Positions 24,670 to 34,033 are shown, counted from the stretch's first letter. The stretch is 64,000 nt of DNA from Mycolicibacterium neoaurum VKM Ac-1815D (GCF_000317305.3 NC_023036.2:2480001-2544000); one strand, 5' to 3'. The notes: generated from the sequence alone by a model not told the origin. Translations and numbers: made by a program.

Positions 24670-26808
24670 ATGACCAGGCAGCGAACCCGACTCGGCAGCT
24701 TTGCCGGGCGGGCGGCAGCAGTGCTGGTAAGTGCCGGGCTGATGGCCGCGACGGTGCTGCTGGCACCGCAGGCGTCGGCGACACCGGAAGGCGACGCCGA
24801 TGCGGCGATCACCGTCGCGTGGGAGACCGCCGGCGGCGGTGCGGAGGGACCACTCGGTCCCAAGGACGGCGGCGTGTACCCGGCCGGGCCTGGCTTCGGC
24901 CAGAATTTCGCCGGGGGCAAGATCTTCTTCACCCCGCAGACCGGCGCGCACATCATGTCCGGCGCCATCCTGGAAAAGTACGAATCCCTGGGTGGCCCCA
25001 CCGGTGACCTGGGATTCCCGACCATCGACGAGGGGCCCGGACGCGCGGCCGACAGCCGCAACGTGACATTCAACGCGCCCGACAACCCGGTGATCTTCTG
25101 GACGCCGGGAACCGGCGCGCGGGTGGTGCGCGGAGCCATCAACAGCGCCTGGGACGCTCTGGGTGGATCGGCGGGCGTGCTCGGCGTGCCTGCCGATGAC
25201 GAGACCATCGACGGTGACGTCGTCTCCCAGAAGTTCACCGGCGGCCAGATCTCGTGGGATCGCAAGACGCGGGCGTTCACCACCACGCCGCCCGAGCTGG
25301 CCGCCCAACTCGGGGCGGTGCAGGTGCCTTCCGACGCGGCATCGGCCATCGCCGCGGCACGTCGGGCCGCCGGCGGCGAACTGGGGCCGCTCGGTGCCGA
25401 AGACGGGGCCCAGTATGCGATCGGCGCCGACGGCGTCGGGCAGAACTATGCGGGCGGCAAGATCTTCTACAGCCCGCAGACCGGTGCCAACGTGGTCACG
25501 GGGCAGATCCTGGCCAAGTACGAGAGTGTCGGCGGGCCGACCGGGGATCTCGGGTTCCCCACCGCCAGCGAGGCGGACGGCGGGCTGGCACCGCAGAGCG
25601 CGGTGGTGCCCTTCGCCGCCGAGGACAAGCCCGTCATCTTCTGGACCCCCGACTTCGGTGCGGTCATCGTCCGTGGGGCCATGAATGCCGCCTGGCAGAA
25701 GCTGGGTGGCGCGACCGGCGAACTCGGCGCACCCAAGAGCGATCAGACCGACAACGGTGGCGTGATCAATCAACAGTTCAACGGCGGATCCATCTCGTGG
25801 GACAAGGCGGCCAACCGGTTCAGCACGGAGCCCGCGGGCTTGCAGTCGCAGCTGGCGGGCCTGCAGGTTCCCGGGGCCGATTCCCCACAGGCGCCGGCCG
25901 ACGGGCCGCAGGCCAACGGCGGCAGCGACAGCGGCGACAAGTGGTACACCTGGCGCTGGTGGTGGTTGCTCGGTCTCATCCCGGTGGTGGGTCTGATCGC
26001 CGTGATCGCCGTCGCAGTGCTGCGCAACCGGCGGTCCGGTGACGAGGACCGGTTCGACGAAGCTTTCGACGACGATCCGTACGACCGTGGCTACTACGGC
26101 TATGGCCAAGACGATCACCACAACGACGACCAACGCGATGACCAACGCGATGACCGGGCCGAGGATCGCGACGGCGGCTATGGTCCGCCGCCGCAGGACC
26201 CGTGGGCATCGCTGTCACCGGTCGTGTCGGCGGGCTCGTTCACCGTCGATCCGATCGACACCGCTGCCGGCTACGACCCCCGGGACAGCGATGCTGCGGA
26301 AGCCGATGACCTCGGCGTCGATCCGCTCGTCGATGATGGTGCCGACACCGACCGGCCGGAAGAACTGCTGCAGTTCGACGACGACGAAGATGATGTCGAC
26401 ACCGCCCCGACCCGGATCGAGACGCTCACACCGCAGCCGGCTGAGTCCGTCTTCGCCGAGGCGGATTTCGCGGAGCCGGATTATGAGGAGTCGGATTTCG
26501 TCGAGTCGGACTTCCGTGCCGAGAACTTCGAACCCGAGCCGACCCTGCCGGCCCCGGAACCCGAGGTGACCGGCGGACGCCATGCCGCCGCCGGCGGGGA
26601 CGATGATGACGATGACGCCGGTTGGACCTCGATGCGACTGGCGACCACCGATCGCTACCGCGCACCGGAGGGCTACCCCATCAAGGCCGATACCAAGACC
26701 GGTCTCTACTGGGCGCCCGGTAGCCGCGGCTACCGCGATACCGAGGCCGAGATCTGGTTCTCCAGTGAGGAGTTCGCGCGCGCGAACGGATTCATCCGCG
26801 CCGACTGA
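24670..26808 (+). CDS. LGFP-repeat, single-pass envelope protein with C-terminal sunset-like domain (Rv2721c-like)
   Basis: A 712-residue exported protein. Signal peptide is residues 1-37, ending ASA. The extracytoplasmic part (about 38-425) holds two tandem halves with four LGFP-type repeats (GGPTGDLGFP twice, GGSAGVLGVP, GGATGELGAP). LGFP repeats are linked to arabinogalactan/cell-wall anchoring in Corynebacteriales. One membrane helix (about 431-453) is followed by a cytoplasmic, very acidic disordered region. The last 45 residues (YPIKADTKTGLYWAPGS, then WFSSEEFARANGF) resemble the sunset domain seen in ArfC and mycobacterial L17 tails. ATG 24670 has GGGAGGA upstream. It may link the cell wall to a cytoplasmic partner. 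The 117-base gap before it (24553-24669) holds a TTGACG -35-like box but no clear -10. Confidence 0.88.
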   Translation: MTRQRTRLGSFAGRAAAVLVSAGLMAATVLLAPQASATPEGDADAAITVAWETAGGGAEGPLGPKDGGVYPAGPGFGQNFAGGKIFFTPQTGAHIMSGAILEKYESLGGPTGDLGFPTIDEGPGRAADSRNVTFNAPDNPVIFWTPGTGARVVRGAINSAWDALGGSAGVLGVPADDETIDGDVVSQKFTGGQISWDRKTRAFTTTPPELAAQLGAVQVPSDAASAIAAARRAAGGELGPLGAEDGAQYAIGADGVGQNYAGGKIFYSPQTGANVVTGQILAKYESVGGPTGDLGFPTASEADGGLAPQSAVVPFAAEDKPVIFWTPDFGAVIVRGAMNAAWQKLGGATGELGAPKSDQTDNGGVINQQFNGGSISWDKAANRFSTEPAGLQSQLAGLQVPGADSPQAPADGPQANGGSDSGDKWYTWRWWWLLGLIPVVGLIAVIAVAVLRNRRSGDEDRFDEAFDDDPYDRGYYGYGQDDHHNDDQRDDQRDDRAEDRDGGYGPPPQDPWASLSPVVSAGSFTVDPIDTAAGYDPRDSDAAEADDLGVDPLVDDGADTDRPEELLQFDDDEDDVDTAPTRIETLTPQPAESVFAEADFAEPDYEESDFVESDFRAENFEPEPTLPAPEPEVTGGRHAAAGGDDDDDDAGWTSMRLATTDRYRAPEGYPIKADTKTGLYWAPGSRGYRDTEAEIWFSSEEFARANGFIRAD

Positions 26809-26823
26809 TCCGACGCCGACTGA

Positions 26824-27498
26824 TCACACCTTGCGGATCACGGTGACGACCTTGCCGAGCACCACCGCATCGTTACCGTCGATGGGTTCGAACGCCGGGT
26901 TGTGCGGCATCAGCCACACCTGACCCTTGGTCCGCTTGAACGTCTTGACCGTGGCCTCGCCGTCGATCATCGCCGCGACGATATCGCCGTTGTCGGCCAC
27001 GTTCTGTTGGCGCACGACCACCCAGTCGCCATCGCAGATGGCCGCGTCGACCATGGATTCGCCGACTACCTTCAGCAGGAACAGCGACCCCTCGCCGACC
27101 AGCTCCTTGGGCAGCGGGAACACGTCCTCCACGGCCTCCTCGGCCAGGATCGGTCCGCCCGCCGCGATTCTGCCGAGCACCGGGACGAAGGTTGGTTCCG
27201 GTAGCGCATCCGAGCCCGCGACATCGGTGGCCACGATCGGGGTGATCACCTCGTCGGCACCGCGCACGTCGACCGCGCGTGGACGGTTGGGGTCACGCCG
27301 CAGATAGCCCTTGCGCTCCAGGGTGCGCAGTTGGTGGGCGACCGAGGACGTCGAGGTGAGCCCCACCGCGTCCCCTATCTCCCGGATGCTCGGTGGGTAA
27401 CCGCGGGTGGTCACCGACGATCGGATGACCTCCAGGATGGTGCGCTGACGCTCGGTCAGGCCGGAGCGTGCCTCAGGGGTGTCGCTGCTGTCGCTCAT
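26824..27498 (-). CDS. lexA: SOS repressor LexA
   Basis: A 224-residue transcriptional repressor and self-cleaving serine protease. The winged HTH is residues 14-75. Cleavage site is Ala113-Gly114 (GRIAAGGPI), catalytic Ser148 (VVGESMVD) and Lys185 (EATVKTFK). RecA filaments trigger cleavage and release of SOS genes. ATG 27498 (MSDSSDTP) is taken; an upstream GTG-type extension to 27534 would include the operator. A SOS box sits 33 bases upstream for autoregulation, and chiZ at 28.7 kb carries matching boxes. Confidence 0.97.
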   Translation of the reverse strand: MSDSSDTPEARSGLTERQRTILEVIRSSVTTRGYPPSIREIGDAVGLTSTSSVAHQLRTLERKGYLRRDPNRPRAVDVRGADEVITPIVATDVAGSDALPEPTFVPVLGRIAAGGPILAEEAVEDVFPLPKELVGEGSLFLLKVVGESMVDAAICDGDWVVVRQQNVADNGDIVAAMIDGEATVKTFKRTKGQVWLMPHNPAFEPIDGNDAVVLGKVVTVIRKV

Positions 27499-27530
27499 GT
27501 CGCCGAATGTAGTCGCAGCCGCCCCGATAA

Positions 27531-27546
27531 TCAAACATGTGTTCGA
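27531..27546. promoter_or_regulatory. LexA box of lexA
   Basis: TCAAAC-atgt-GTTCGA matches the actinobacterial SOS consensus TCGAAC-N4-GTTCGA at 11 of 12 fixed positions. It lies 33 bases upstream of the lexA start codon, between lexA and ohr, and should mediate autorepression. Confidence 0.85.
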
Positions 27547-27594
27547 GGCGTGTCGCGCCCTTCCGTGGCGTGATGGCTGCGCGATCGGCAGAGC

Positions 27595-28017
27595 TCACTC
27601 ATCGGTCACGGTCAGCGTCACCTCGATGTTGCCGCGGGTGGCATTGGAGTAGGGGCACACCCGGTGGGCGGCCTCGGCGAGCTCGGTGGCGGTGTCGTGG
27701 TCCACGTTGGGCAGCACGATCTCCAGTTCGACGGCAAGACCGAACGCGCCGTCGTCGGCGGCCCCGAGTGTCACCCGGGCGCCGACGGCGGAGTCGGTGA
27801 CATCGGCCTTGTGTTCGCGGGCGACCAGTCGGAGGGCGGAGTGGAAGCATGCCGCGTAACCGACGGCGAACAGTTGCTCGGGATTGGTGCCTGCGCCGGA
27901 CCCGCCCATCTCCTTGGGAATGCTCAGTGCGACATCGACTTTCCCGTCGGAGGTGCGGCCGTGTCCGTCACGTCCCTCGCCGGTGGCCAGGGCTTCGGCG
28001 GTGTAGAGCTTCTTCAT
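27595..28017 (-). CDS. ohr: Organic hydroperoxide resistance protein Ohr
   Basis: Thiol peroxidase of the Ohr/OsmC family, 140 residues, detoxifying fatty-acid and alkyl hydroperoxides, usually with lipoylated proteins or thiols as reductant. Peroxidatic Cys57 (AACFHS) and resolving Cys121 (VCPYSNATRGN) are present, with the conserved Arg16 and Glu48 that activate the Cys. It lies 27 bases behind ohrR on the same strand, so both form a two-gene operon under the palindromic operator at 28491-28524. Confidence 0.95.
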   Translation of the reverse strand: MKKLYTAEALATGEGRDGHGRTSDGKVDVALSIPKEMGGSGAGTNPEQLFAVGYAACFHSALRLVAREHKADVTDSAVGARVTLGAADDGAFGLAVELEIVLPNVDHDTATELAEAAHRVCPYSNATRGNIEVTLTVTDE

Positions 28018-28044
28018 CGGTGGGTGTCCTTTCGTCGTTCTCGG

Positions 28045-28476
28045 TCATTGCGGGGAGCTGAGCTGGTCGACAAGTCCTCGGAGGGCATCGCGTAACGCGC
28101 CGACCTCATCGGGTCGGGCAGCGGTGGCGGCCAGTAGGCGCTGTGGAATGCAGGCGGCATGTTCTTCGAGGGCGCGCCCGGCGGGGGTGAGCGCGACCTC
28201 GACGCGACGTTCGTCGGCGGTGGCTCGGTGACGCACCACCAGGCCGGCGGTCTCCAGGCGTTTGATCAATGGTGAGAGGGTGCCGGAGTCCAGGTGCAGC
28301 CGCCGGCCCAGGTGTCCGACGGTGCTGGGGTCGTCCTCCCAGAGGGCCAGTAGTACGAGGTACTGGGGGTAGGTGATGCCCAGTTCGTCCAGGAGTGGCC
28401 GATAGGCCGCGGTCATCAGGCGGGAAGCCGAGTACAGCGCGAAGCACAGCTGTTCGTCGAGGCGTCCGGCGGTCAT
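28045..28476 (-). CDS. ohrR: Organic-peroxide sensor OhrR (MarR family)
   Basis: A 143-residue winged-helix repressor. The reactive N-terminal Cys11 lies in the hallmark LCFALYSASR, with Tyr25 and Tyr35 expected to hydrogen-bond it. Cys109 near the C-terminus suggests the two-cysteine (Xanthomonas-type) mechanism with an intersubunit disulfide. ATG 28476 is used; the frame extends upstream but only through the operator. It is the first gene of ohrR-ohr and autoregulated via the long palindrome 15 bases before its start. Confidence 0.93.
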   Translation of the reverse strand: MTAGRLDEQLCFALYSASRLMTAAYRPLLDELGITYPQYLVLLALWEDDPSTVGHLGRRLHLDSGTLSPLIKRLETAGLVVRHRATADERRVEVALTPAGRALEEHAACIPQRLLAATAARPDEVGALRDALRGLVDQLSSPQ

Positions 28477-28490
28477 GGCTACGACTCTAG

Positions 28491-28524
28491 TGCTCAATTC
28501 AATTGTGAGCAATTGAATTGAGCA
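28491..28524. promoter_or_regulatory. OhrR operator (34-bp perfect palindrome)
   Basis: TGCTCAATTCAATTG (28491-28505) and CAATTGAATTGAGCA (28510-28524) are perfect 15-base inverted arms around TGAG. The AT-rich CAATT/AATTG core is the known type of OhrR site. It directly precedes ohrR and would block its promoter. Confidence 0.88.
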
Positions 28525-28590
28525 AAGCGCAATCCGCGGCACTCGCGGTCGTCCACTTGTCGGTGGGTGTCGATATCGTTCGCTAACAGT

Positions 28591-28626
28591 TCGATCACGT
28601 GTTCTATCGTTCGAACAGATGATCGA
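28591..28626. promoter_or_regulatory. Two SOS boxes upstream of chiZ
   Basis: TCGATC-acgt-GTTCTA (28591-28606) and TCGAAC-agat-GATCGA (28611-28626) each match the TCGAAC-N4-GTTCGA consensus with one or two mismatches. A weaker half site starts at 28633. They lie 47-82 bases before the chiZ start, as expected for its LexA control. Confidence 0.75.
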
Positions 28627-28672
28627 CTACAGTTCGAACATAGAAGCGAACACACCTCAAGGAGGCAGGCAC

Positions 28673-29185
28673 ATGACGATTCTGGAAGCACGTAGCGATG
28701 TGCGTGAGCGCCGGACGTCCGGCCCCACCCGGCGGCAGGAAGTCCTGCGGCGCACCCCGTCTGAGGCCGAGGTGTGGCCACTGCCTCGCGATGTCGTGGT
28801 GCGGCGGCGTCGGCGGCCACAGGATCGCCGTCCCGGCGGTGCGCCGATCGGTCATCGCGGCACGGGGGTGCTGATGTCGCGTGCCTCGCACCGCAGGCCG
28901 ATCACCCCGGCCGCGACCGTGCTGCTGGCGTTGCTGGCCGGTGCATTCACGCTGTGGCTGGGTTTCGTCGCCAACCTCGGCGGTTCCGCGATAGAGCAAC
29001 CGGTCGAGGTGCCTACCAGGTTGTCGGTCGTGGAGGTGCAGACCGGTGAGACGCTGCAGAGCATCGCGGCGCGGGTCGCCCCCGATGTGCCTGCCGACTC
29101 CGTCGTCGAGCGGATCCGCGAACTGAACAAGCTGGACTCCGGCAGCCTGCGGACCGGGCAGACCCTCATCGCACCGATCGGCTGA
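28673..29185 (+). CDS. chiZ: SOS-induced LysM cell-division factor ChiZ/DivS-like
   Basis: A 170-residue single-pass membrane protein. The first 75 residues are basic and Arg-rich (cytoplasmic, disordered), then a membrane helix (about 82-105), then an extracytoplasmic LysM domain ([14 protein letters not shown] through GQTLIAPIG, about 118-170) that binds peptidoglycan. The M. tuberculosis counterpart Rv2719c/ChiZ is induced by DNA damage and interferes with division. ATG 28673 follows GGAGG by seven bases. The ATG at 28619 lies inside a SOS box and is rejected. Divergent from ohrR. Confidence 0.92.
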   Translation: MTILEARSDVRERRTSGPTRRQEVLRRTPSEAEVWPLPRDVVVRRRRRPQDRRPGGAPIGHRGTGVLMSRASHRRPITPAATVLLALLAGAFTLWLGFVANLGGSAIEQPVEVPTRLSVVEVQTGETLQSIAARVAPDVPADSVVERIRELNKLDSGSLRTGQTLIAPIG

Positions 29186-29285
29186 GATCGTGCGCACCGG
29201 CACGGGGTCGCACCGCATCCGCACCATGCAGGTACGCTCGGAAGCGTCAAATCTGGTGCAGCTGTGGTGCGGCGAAGGAGCGGTG

Positions 29286-29750
29286 ATGCACTGTCCGTTC
29301 TGTCGTCACCCTGATTCGCGCGTGGTCGATTCCCGCGAGACCGACGAGGGCCAGGCGATCCGGCGCCGGCGATCCTGCCCTGAGTGCGGCAGGCGCTTCA
29401 CCACCGTCGAGACCGCGGTGCTGGCAGTCGTCAAACGCAGCGGCGTCACTGAGCCGTTCAGCAGGGAAAAGGTCATCAAGGGCGTGCGACGGGCATGCCA
29501 GGGCCGCCAGGTCGACGATGATGCGCTGAATCTGCTGGCCCAACAGGTCGAAGACGCCGTGCGGGCCGCGGGCTCTCCGGAGATCCCCAGCAACGAGGTC
29601 GGGTTGGCCATCCTGGGCCCGCTGCGTGACCTCGACGAAGTTGCCTATCTGCGCTTCGCCTCGGTGTACCGATCGTTCTCCTCTGCCGACGATTTCGAGC
29701 GCGAGATCGAGGCCCTGCGCGCCCACCGGCGCGTCAACACCGCCGGCTGA
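29286..29750 (+). CDS. nrdR: Ribonucleotide-reductase repressor NrdR
   Basis: A 154-residue regulator. The zinc ribbon has Cys3, Cys6, Cys31 and Cys34 ([13 protein letters not shown]), and the ATP-cone domain spans about 49-139. It senses ATP/dATP and represses nrd operons. ATG 29286 follows GGAG and starts directly at the zinc ribbon. The 100-base gap from chiZ could hold its own promoter, or it is co-transcribed and thereby weakly SOS-linked. Confidence 0.96.
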   Translation: MHCPFCRHPDSRVVDSRETDEGQAIRRRRSCPECGRRFTTVETAVLAVVKRSGVTEPFSREKVIKGVRRACQGRQVDDDALNLLAQQVEDAVRAAGSPEIPSNEVGLAILGPLRDLDEVAYLRFASVYRSFSSADDFEREIEALRAHRRVNTAG

Positions 29751-29756
29751 CGTCGT

Positions 29757-30446
29757 TCATCCGAGCCGCCGCCTTCCGTCGTCGATCACCCGGCCGGCCA
29801 CCTTCACCCATCCGGTGGGGTCCCACCAGGTCCGGATCTGCGATCCCTCGCCCTGGGTGATCAGCAGATCGCGATTGAGATGGTCGGTCATCCGGACCGC
29901 CGCTGCGCCCGTCGCCTCATCCTCGGGGATCCCCAGGTGTGGCGCGAACATCCGGGAGCGCAGCGCCCCAGCCGCACGATCGGTCCACGCCCAGAGATAA
30001 TGCTCGACATCGTCGACGTAGTCGGTCGGATCGGCCGTCAGCACCTGCTCGGCCGACTCGAATTCGTAGATCGCCAGCTCCGGTGCCCACTCCGACCGGG
30101 CGCTGATGGCGGTGAACTCATCGTCGATGTAGTCCACCTGCACCAGTCCGGCGGGAACCTGCAGCGTCCGCACCGGCATACCGCGATCCTTCAGCCACCA
30201 CGACGTCCCGACGGTCGGGTGCCCGGCGAACGGTATCTCGGCGGCCGGGGTGAAAATGCGGACATGGGCGCTGGCCGCGCCCGGCTCGGGGATGTCGATG
30301 AATACTGTTTCGCTGTAACCCAATTCGGTCGCGATCCGTTGGCGGTCGGCCGGATCGACGGTGGCGGCATCGATCACACCGAGCGGATTGCCGAACCTTC
30401 CGTCCGCATTGGTGAACACTCGCAACACATCGACGTCGACGGCCAT
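29757..30446 (-). CDS. PhzF family epimerase/isomerase-like protein (Rv2716-like)
   Basis: A 229-residue protein with the PhzF start [20 protein letters not shown], the conserved Glu in GYSETVF (about 43-49), [19 protein letters not shown] (66-84), and the later [12 protein letters not shown] motif. The family is at heart a two-half diaminopimelate-epimerase fold catalysing proton shifts. This one is shorter than the usual 280-300 residues, with a compact second half. No pathway genes are adjacent. It is convergent with nrdR, six bases apart. Confidence 0.85.
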   Translation of the reverse strand: MAVDVDVLRVFTNADGRFGNPLGVIDAATVDPADRQRIATELGYSETVFIDIPEPGAASAHVRIFTPAAEIPFAGHPTVGTSWWLKDRGMPVRTLQVPAGLVQVDYIDDEFTAISARSEWAPELAIYEFESAEQVLTADPTDYVDDVEHYLWAWTDRAAGALRSRMFAPHLGIPEDEATGAAAVRMTDHLNRDLLITQGEGSQIRTWWDPTGWVKVAGRVIDDGRRRLG

Positions 30447-30472
30447 GAGCCGATTCTAGGCGCGATCGGGCC

Positions 30473-31495
30473 TCAGGTGGCGCTGCGTTCGTCGGCGCCC
30501 ATCGCGTCGAGCACGGCCACCCTGGTGTCCAGCGGGCCGGTGATCGTGCGCTCGCGAATGCCGGTGCGCAACAACGCGCGCAGCATTTCGTGGTCGTGCA
30601 CCGAGGGCGCGGTGGTGTTGATGAATCGCTCGACGAGCTCGACGAAACGCTCGGGATCGTCATGGAACGGGAAATGTCCGGACTTGTCGAAGATGTGCAG
30701 TTCCGAGCCGGGCATGGCGGCATGTGCCAGGTGGGCATGGCTGACCGGGATGACCGAATCTTGCTTGCCCCAGATCAGTTGCACAGGAACCGATTCGGTC
30801 AGATAACAGCGGTCGAGCATGGTGACCACCTGACCGCGCCAGTCCACGACCGCGCGCAGAGTCCTGGCGAACGCCGAGGACGCGGTGGGCTCGGGCAGGT
30901 CGGCCAGCACCCGCAACATGTCGGGAAGATCGCGGCCCACCCCGGTCGAGCCGAACACCGTTCCGCCGACGCGGCCGATGGCTTGCAGGGCCGGCAGCAC
31001 CAAGGGCACGCGCAGCAGGGCCAACGACTCGCTGACTCCCGGCAGCGCCGCGATGCGCAGTGCGATGTTGACGTCCTTGGTGACGCCGCCCGCGCCGACG
31101 AGTACCAGGCGATCCACGAACTGCGGGAACTGATAGGCGAACTGCATGGCCACGCCGCCGCCGAGCGAATGCCCGACGACCGTCACCCGATCGATGTCGA
31201 GGACGCTGAGCAGGTCGCGCATACCGTTGGCGTACGCGGCCACCGAGTAGTCCGCACGCGGCTTGTCCGACTGCCCGTGGCCGAGCAGGTCGGGCGCGAT
31301 CACGGTGAAGCGGCGCGCCAACATCGTCTGCACCGTGTGCCAGGTGGTGGAGTTGTCGCCGATGCCGTGGATGAGTAGCACCGCGGGGCCGGATCCGGCG
31401 ATCCGGTATGCCCGTCGGTAACCGTGGATGGTCTGGAACTTCAGATTCGGGGTGACCTCACGCACGCTGCGCAGCTTGGTCGTGCGATCGGCCAT
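30473..31495 (-). CDS. Alpha/beta hydrolase (Rv2715-like)
   Basis: A 340-residue alpha/beta-hydrolase. Oxyanion motif HGIGDNSTTW (43-52), nucleophile Ser110 in GHSLGGG, acid Asp in WGKQDSVIP and the catalytic His in SGHFPFHDDP. The family includes C-C hydrolases and epoxide hydrolases. The C-terminal 45 residues after FINTT extend beyond the core. ATG 31495 is preferred over the longer frame, having GAGGAG nine bases upstream. Substrate is unknown. Confidence 0.88.
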   Translation of the reverse strand: MADRTTKLRSVREVTPNLKFQTIHGYRRAYRIAGSGPAVLLIHGIGDNSTTWHTVQTMLARRFTVIAPDLLGHGQSDKPRADYSVAAYANGMRDLLSVLDIDRVTVVGHSLGGGVAMQFAYQFPQFVDRLVLVGAGGVTKDVNIALRIAALPGVSESLALLRVPLVLPALQAIGRVGGTVFGSTGVGRDLPDMLRVLADLPEPTASSAFARTLRAVVDWRGQVVTMLDRCYLTESVPVQLIWGKQDSVIPVSHAHLAHAAMPGSELHIFDKSGHFPFHDDPERFVELVERFINTTAPSVHDHEMLRALLRTGIRERTITGPLDTRVAVLDAMGADERSAT

Positions 31496-31523
31496 CTGCG
31501 CCACTCCTCGCTGGTGAGAAGCT

Positions 31524-32513
31524 TCAGGTACGGTCCCCGCCGTCGGGGAAACTGTCCGGGAAGCCGCCCCGCTTGTTGTCGTCCTGCTGGGCCAGGAACC
31601 GTTCGAACTCGGCGCCCAACTCGTCACCGCTCGGCAGGTCCTCGTCGCGGGCGAGCAGCGAACGATTTTCCTGTGCGGCAACGAATGCATCGTACTGATG
31701 CTCGAGCGCTGCCACCACCTGAGCGACCTCCGAACTGGCCTCGACCTGTTCGTTGATCTTGGTGTGCACGTCGATGGCGGCCTCGCCGAGCGCGGTCAGC
31801 GGGATATCCAGCGAACCGGCCCGAGCTGCCTCGGCCAACAGCGTCTCGGCGGCCGGGGGATAGGAGGTCTGGGCCAGATAGTGCGGCACGTGGACGGTGA
31901 AACCGAGCACATCGTGGCCGTGCTGGCCCATGCGGAACTCCAGCAGGCTGGACACGCTGGCGGGGACCTGCACTTCACCGACCCACGGCGTGTGACCGGC
32001 GATCAGCTCCGAGTTCGGCGAATGCGCGGTGAGCGTGACCGGCCGGGTGTGCGGTACCGCCATCGGGATGGTGCCCAGCCCGATCGTCCGCCGGACACCG
32101 AGACGTTCGGCGAGCAACCGCACCGCGGTCACGAAACGCTCCCAGCGCAGGTCCGGCTCCATCCCGGCCAGCAGCAGAAACGGCGTGCCGACGCTGTCAC
32201 GCAGTGCGTAGAGGTTCAGTTCGGGCTGCTCGTAGCCGCTGAAATGGTCGGTCTTGAACGTCATCAGCGGTCGACGCGAGCGGTAGTCGAGCAACTCGTC
32301 GATGGCGAAGGACGCCACCAATTCGGTGTCGAGGGTGTTCTTCAGATGCTCTGCCGCCAACCGGATGGCATGCCCGGCGTCGGAGAACCCCTCCAACGCG
32401 TGAATCAGAACCGGTCCGCTGCCGTCGACGGCAGACAGCTGTGGTGCGGGGAACTCCAGCTCGTACATCCCATTCTGCTCGGGCTGGTAGTGCTGCTCCT
32501 GGGAATCAGACAT
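31524..32513 (-). CDS. PAC2 family protein (Rv2714-like)
   Basis: A 329-residue PAC2-fold protein, related to proteasome-assembly chaperone 2. HALEGFSDAGHAIRLAAEHL and the TGRTIGLGTIPMAVPHTRP-type core (here VRRTIGLGTIPMAVPHTRP) are the family landmarks, with a C-terminal helical, acidic tail. ATG 32513 lies five bases after AGGAGGTGA, an unusually strong ribosome binding site. It precedes the hydrolase gene by 28 bases on the same strand, so the two are likely co-transcribed. No enzymatic role is established. Confidence 0.88.
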   Translation of the reverse strand: MSDSQEQHYQPEQNGMYELEFPAPQLSAVDGSGPVLIHALEGFSDAGHAIRLAAEHLKNTLDTELVASFAIDELLDYRSRRPLMTFKTDHFSGYEQPELNLYALRDSVGTPFLLLAGMEPDLRWERFVTAVRLLAERLGVRRTIGLGTIPMAVPHTRPVTLTAHSPNSELIAGHTPWVGEVQVPASVSSLLEFRMGQHGHDVLGFTVHVPHYLAQTSYPPAAETLLAEAARAGSLDIPLTALGEAAIDVHTKINEQVEASSEVAQVVAALEHQYDAFVAAQENRSLLARDEDLPSGDELGAEFERFLAQQDDNKRGGFPDSFPDGGDRT

Positions 32514-32617
32514 CAGGTTCACCTCCTGTTCACTAGTGTCTCGCATGTCGGCGGACCCTGGCATGACGGGTACCCCGACATCGTCTCAACACCGCACAGG
32601 TGGCGGTCCTTCCCCCG

Positions 32618-34033
32618 TCAGCTCCGGAACTGGTTGAGCGCGCGCAGCTTGTTCATCACGTCCAGCGCGGCCACCTTGTAGGCCTCCGAGAAGGTGGGGT
32701 AGTTGAACACCGCATCGACGAGGTACTCGATGCTGCCGCCACAGCCCATCACCGCCTGACCGATGTGCACCATCTCGGTGGCGTTGGTCCCGAAGATGTG
32801 TACACCCAGCAGGCGAAGATCTTCGGTCGACACCAGGAGCTTGAGCATGCCGTAGGAGTCGCCGGCGATCTGTCCGCGGGCCAGTTCCCGATACCGCGAC
32901 ACTCCGACCTCGTAGGGCACCGACTCCTTGGTCAGGTCGACCTCGGTGGCGCCGACGTAGGACACCTCGGGAATCGAGTAGATGCCGATGGGCTGCAGCT
33001 CGGTCATCGCGTGGCACGGCTCGCCGAAGGCGTGATACGCCGCCAACCTGCCCTGGTCCATCGACGTCGCGGCCAGCGCGGGGAAGCCGATGACGTCGCC
33101 GACGGCGTAGATGTGGTCGACCTTGGTCTGATAGTTGTCGTCGACGAAGATCCGGCCGCGGTTGTCGGCCTCCAGGCCGGCGTTGGGCAGGTCCAGCTCG
33201 TCGGTCTGACCCTGCCTTCCGGCCGAGTACATCACGGTTTCAGCCGGGATCTGCTTGCCGCTGGCCAGGGTGGTGACGGTGCCCGAAGGCCCGACATCCA
33301 CCGCGGTGACCTCTTCGCCGAACCGGAACGTCACCGCGAGATCGCGCAGGTGGAACTTCAACGACTCGATGATCTCCGGATCACAGAATTCCAGCATGTT
33401 CGAACGCTTTTCGACCACCGTGACCTTGGTGCCCAGGGCGGCGAACATCGAGGCGTACTCGATGCCGATCACACCCGCACCCACGACCACCATCGATGTC
33501 GGGATGGTCTTGAGATCCAGAATTCCGTCGGAGTCCAGCACCCGCTCCGCGTCGAAATCGACACCGGCGGGCCGGGCCGGTGTGGTGCCGGTGGCTATCA
33601 CGATGTTGCGACCTCTGACGGTGACGCGTTCGGCGCGGCTCGGGTCCTCGACGTGAACGGTGTGGGCATCGAGGAACCGTGCGAGCCCCACGTAGAGCTC
33701 CACGCGGTTGCGCATGAGCTGCGAGCGGACCACGTCGATCTCCTTGCCGATGACGTGCTGGGTGCGGGCCAGCAGGTCGGCCGGGGTGATCTTCTCCTTG
33801 ACCCGGTAGCTGGCCCCGTAGAGCTCGCGCTGGTTCATGCCGGTCAGATAGATGACGGCTTCGCGCAGGGTCTTGCTCGGAATGGTCCCGGTGTTGACAC
33901 AGACCCCGCCGAGCATCCGGCCACGTTCGATCACCGCCACCGACTTGCCCAGTTTGGCCGCGGCGATGGCCGCCTTCTGGCCGCCCGGCCCGGAACCGAT
34001 GACGACGAGGTCGTACTCCTGCGTGGAACCCAT
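32618..34033 (-). CDS. sthA: Soluble pyridine nucleotide transhydrogenase SthA
   Basis: FAD flavoprotein of 471 residues that moves hydride between NADPH and NAD+. FAD motif [10 protein letters not shown] (13-22), NAD motif [11 protein letters not shown] (about 183-193), and FAD motif 2 IYAVGDV. The lipoamide-dehydrogenase redox pair is absent: the second Cys of CxxxxC is Thr ([11 protein letters not shown]), which separates SthA from disulfide reductases. ATG 34033 (MGSTQEYD) begins right before the FAD strand. Divergent from the CNNM genes. The 160 bases 34034-34193 should contain its promoter; I see no clear consensus. Confidence 0.94.
   Translation of the reverse strand: MGSTQEYDLVVIGSGPGGQKAAIAAAKLGKSVAVIERGRMLGGVCVNTGTIPSKTLREAVIYLTGMNQRELYGASYRVKEKITPADLLARTQHVIGKEIDVVRSQLMRNRVELYVGLARFLDAHTVHVEDPSRAERVTVRGRNIVIATGTTPARPAGVDFDAERVLDSDGILDLKTIPTSMVVVGAGVIGIEYASMFAALGTKVTVVEKRSNMLEFCDPEIIESLKFHLRDLAVTFRFGEEVTAVDVGPSGTVTTLASGKQIPAETVMYSAGRQGQTDELDLPNAGLEADNRGRIFVDDNYQTKVDHIYAVGDVIGFPALAATSMDQGRLAAYHAFGEPCHAMTELQPIGIYSIPEVSYVGATEVDLTKESVPYEVGVSRYRELARGQIAGDSYGMLKLLVSTEDLRLLGVHIFGTNATEMVHIGQAVMGCGGSIEYLVDAVFNYPTFSEAYKVAALDVMNKLRALNQFRS

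Noticed and set aside
24178..26145. A 655-residue minus-strand frame over fadE20 and the LGFP gene
   Set aside because: Antisense shadow without start signal or domains; it crosses two well-defined genes.
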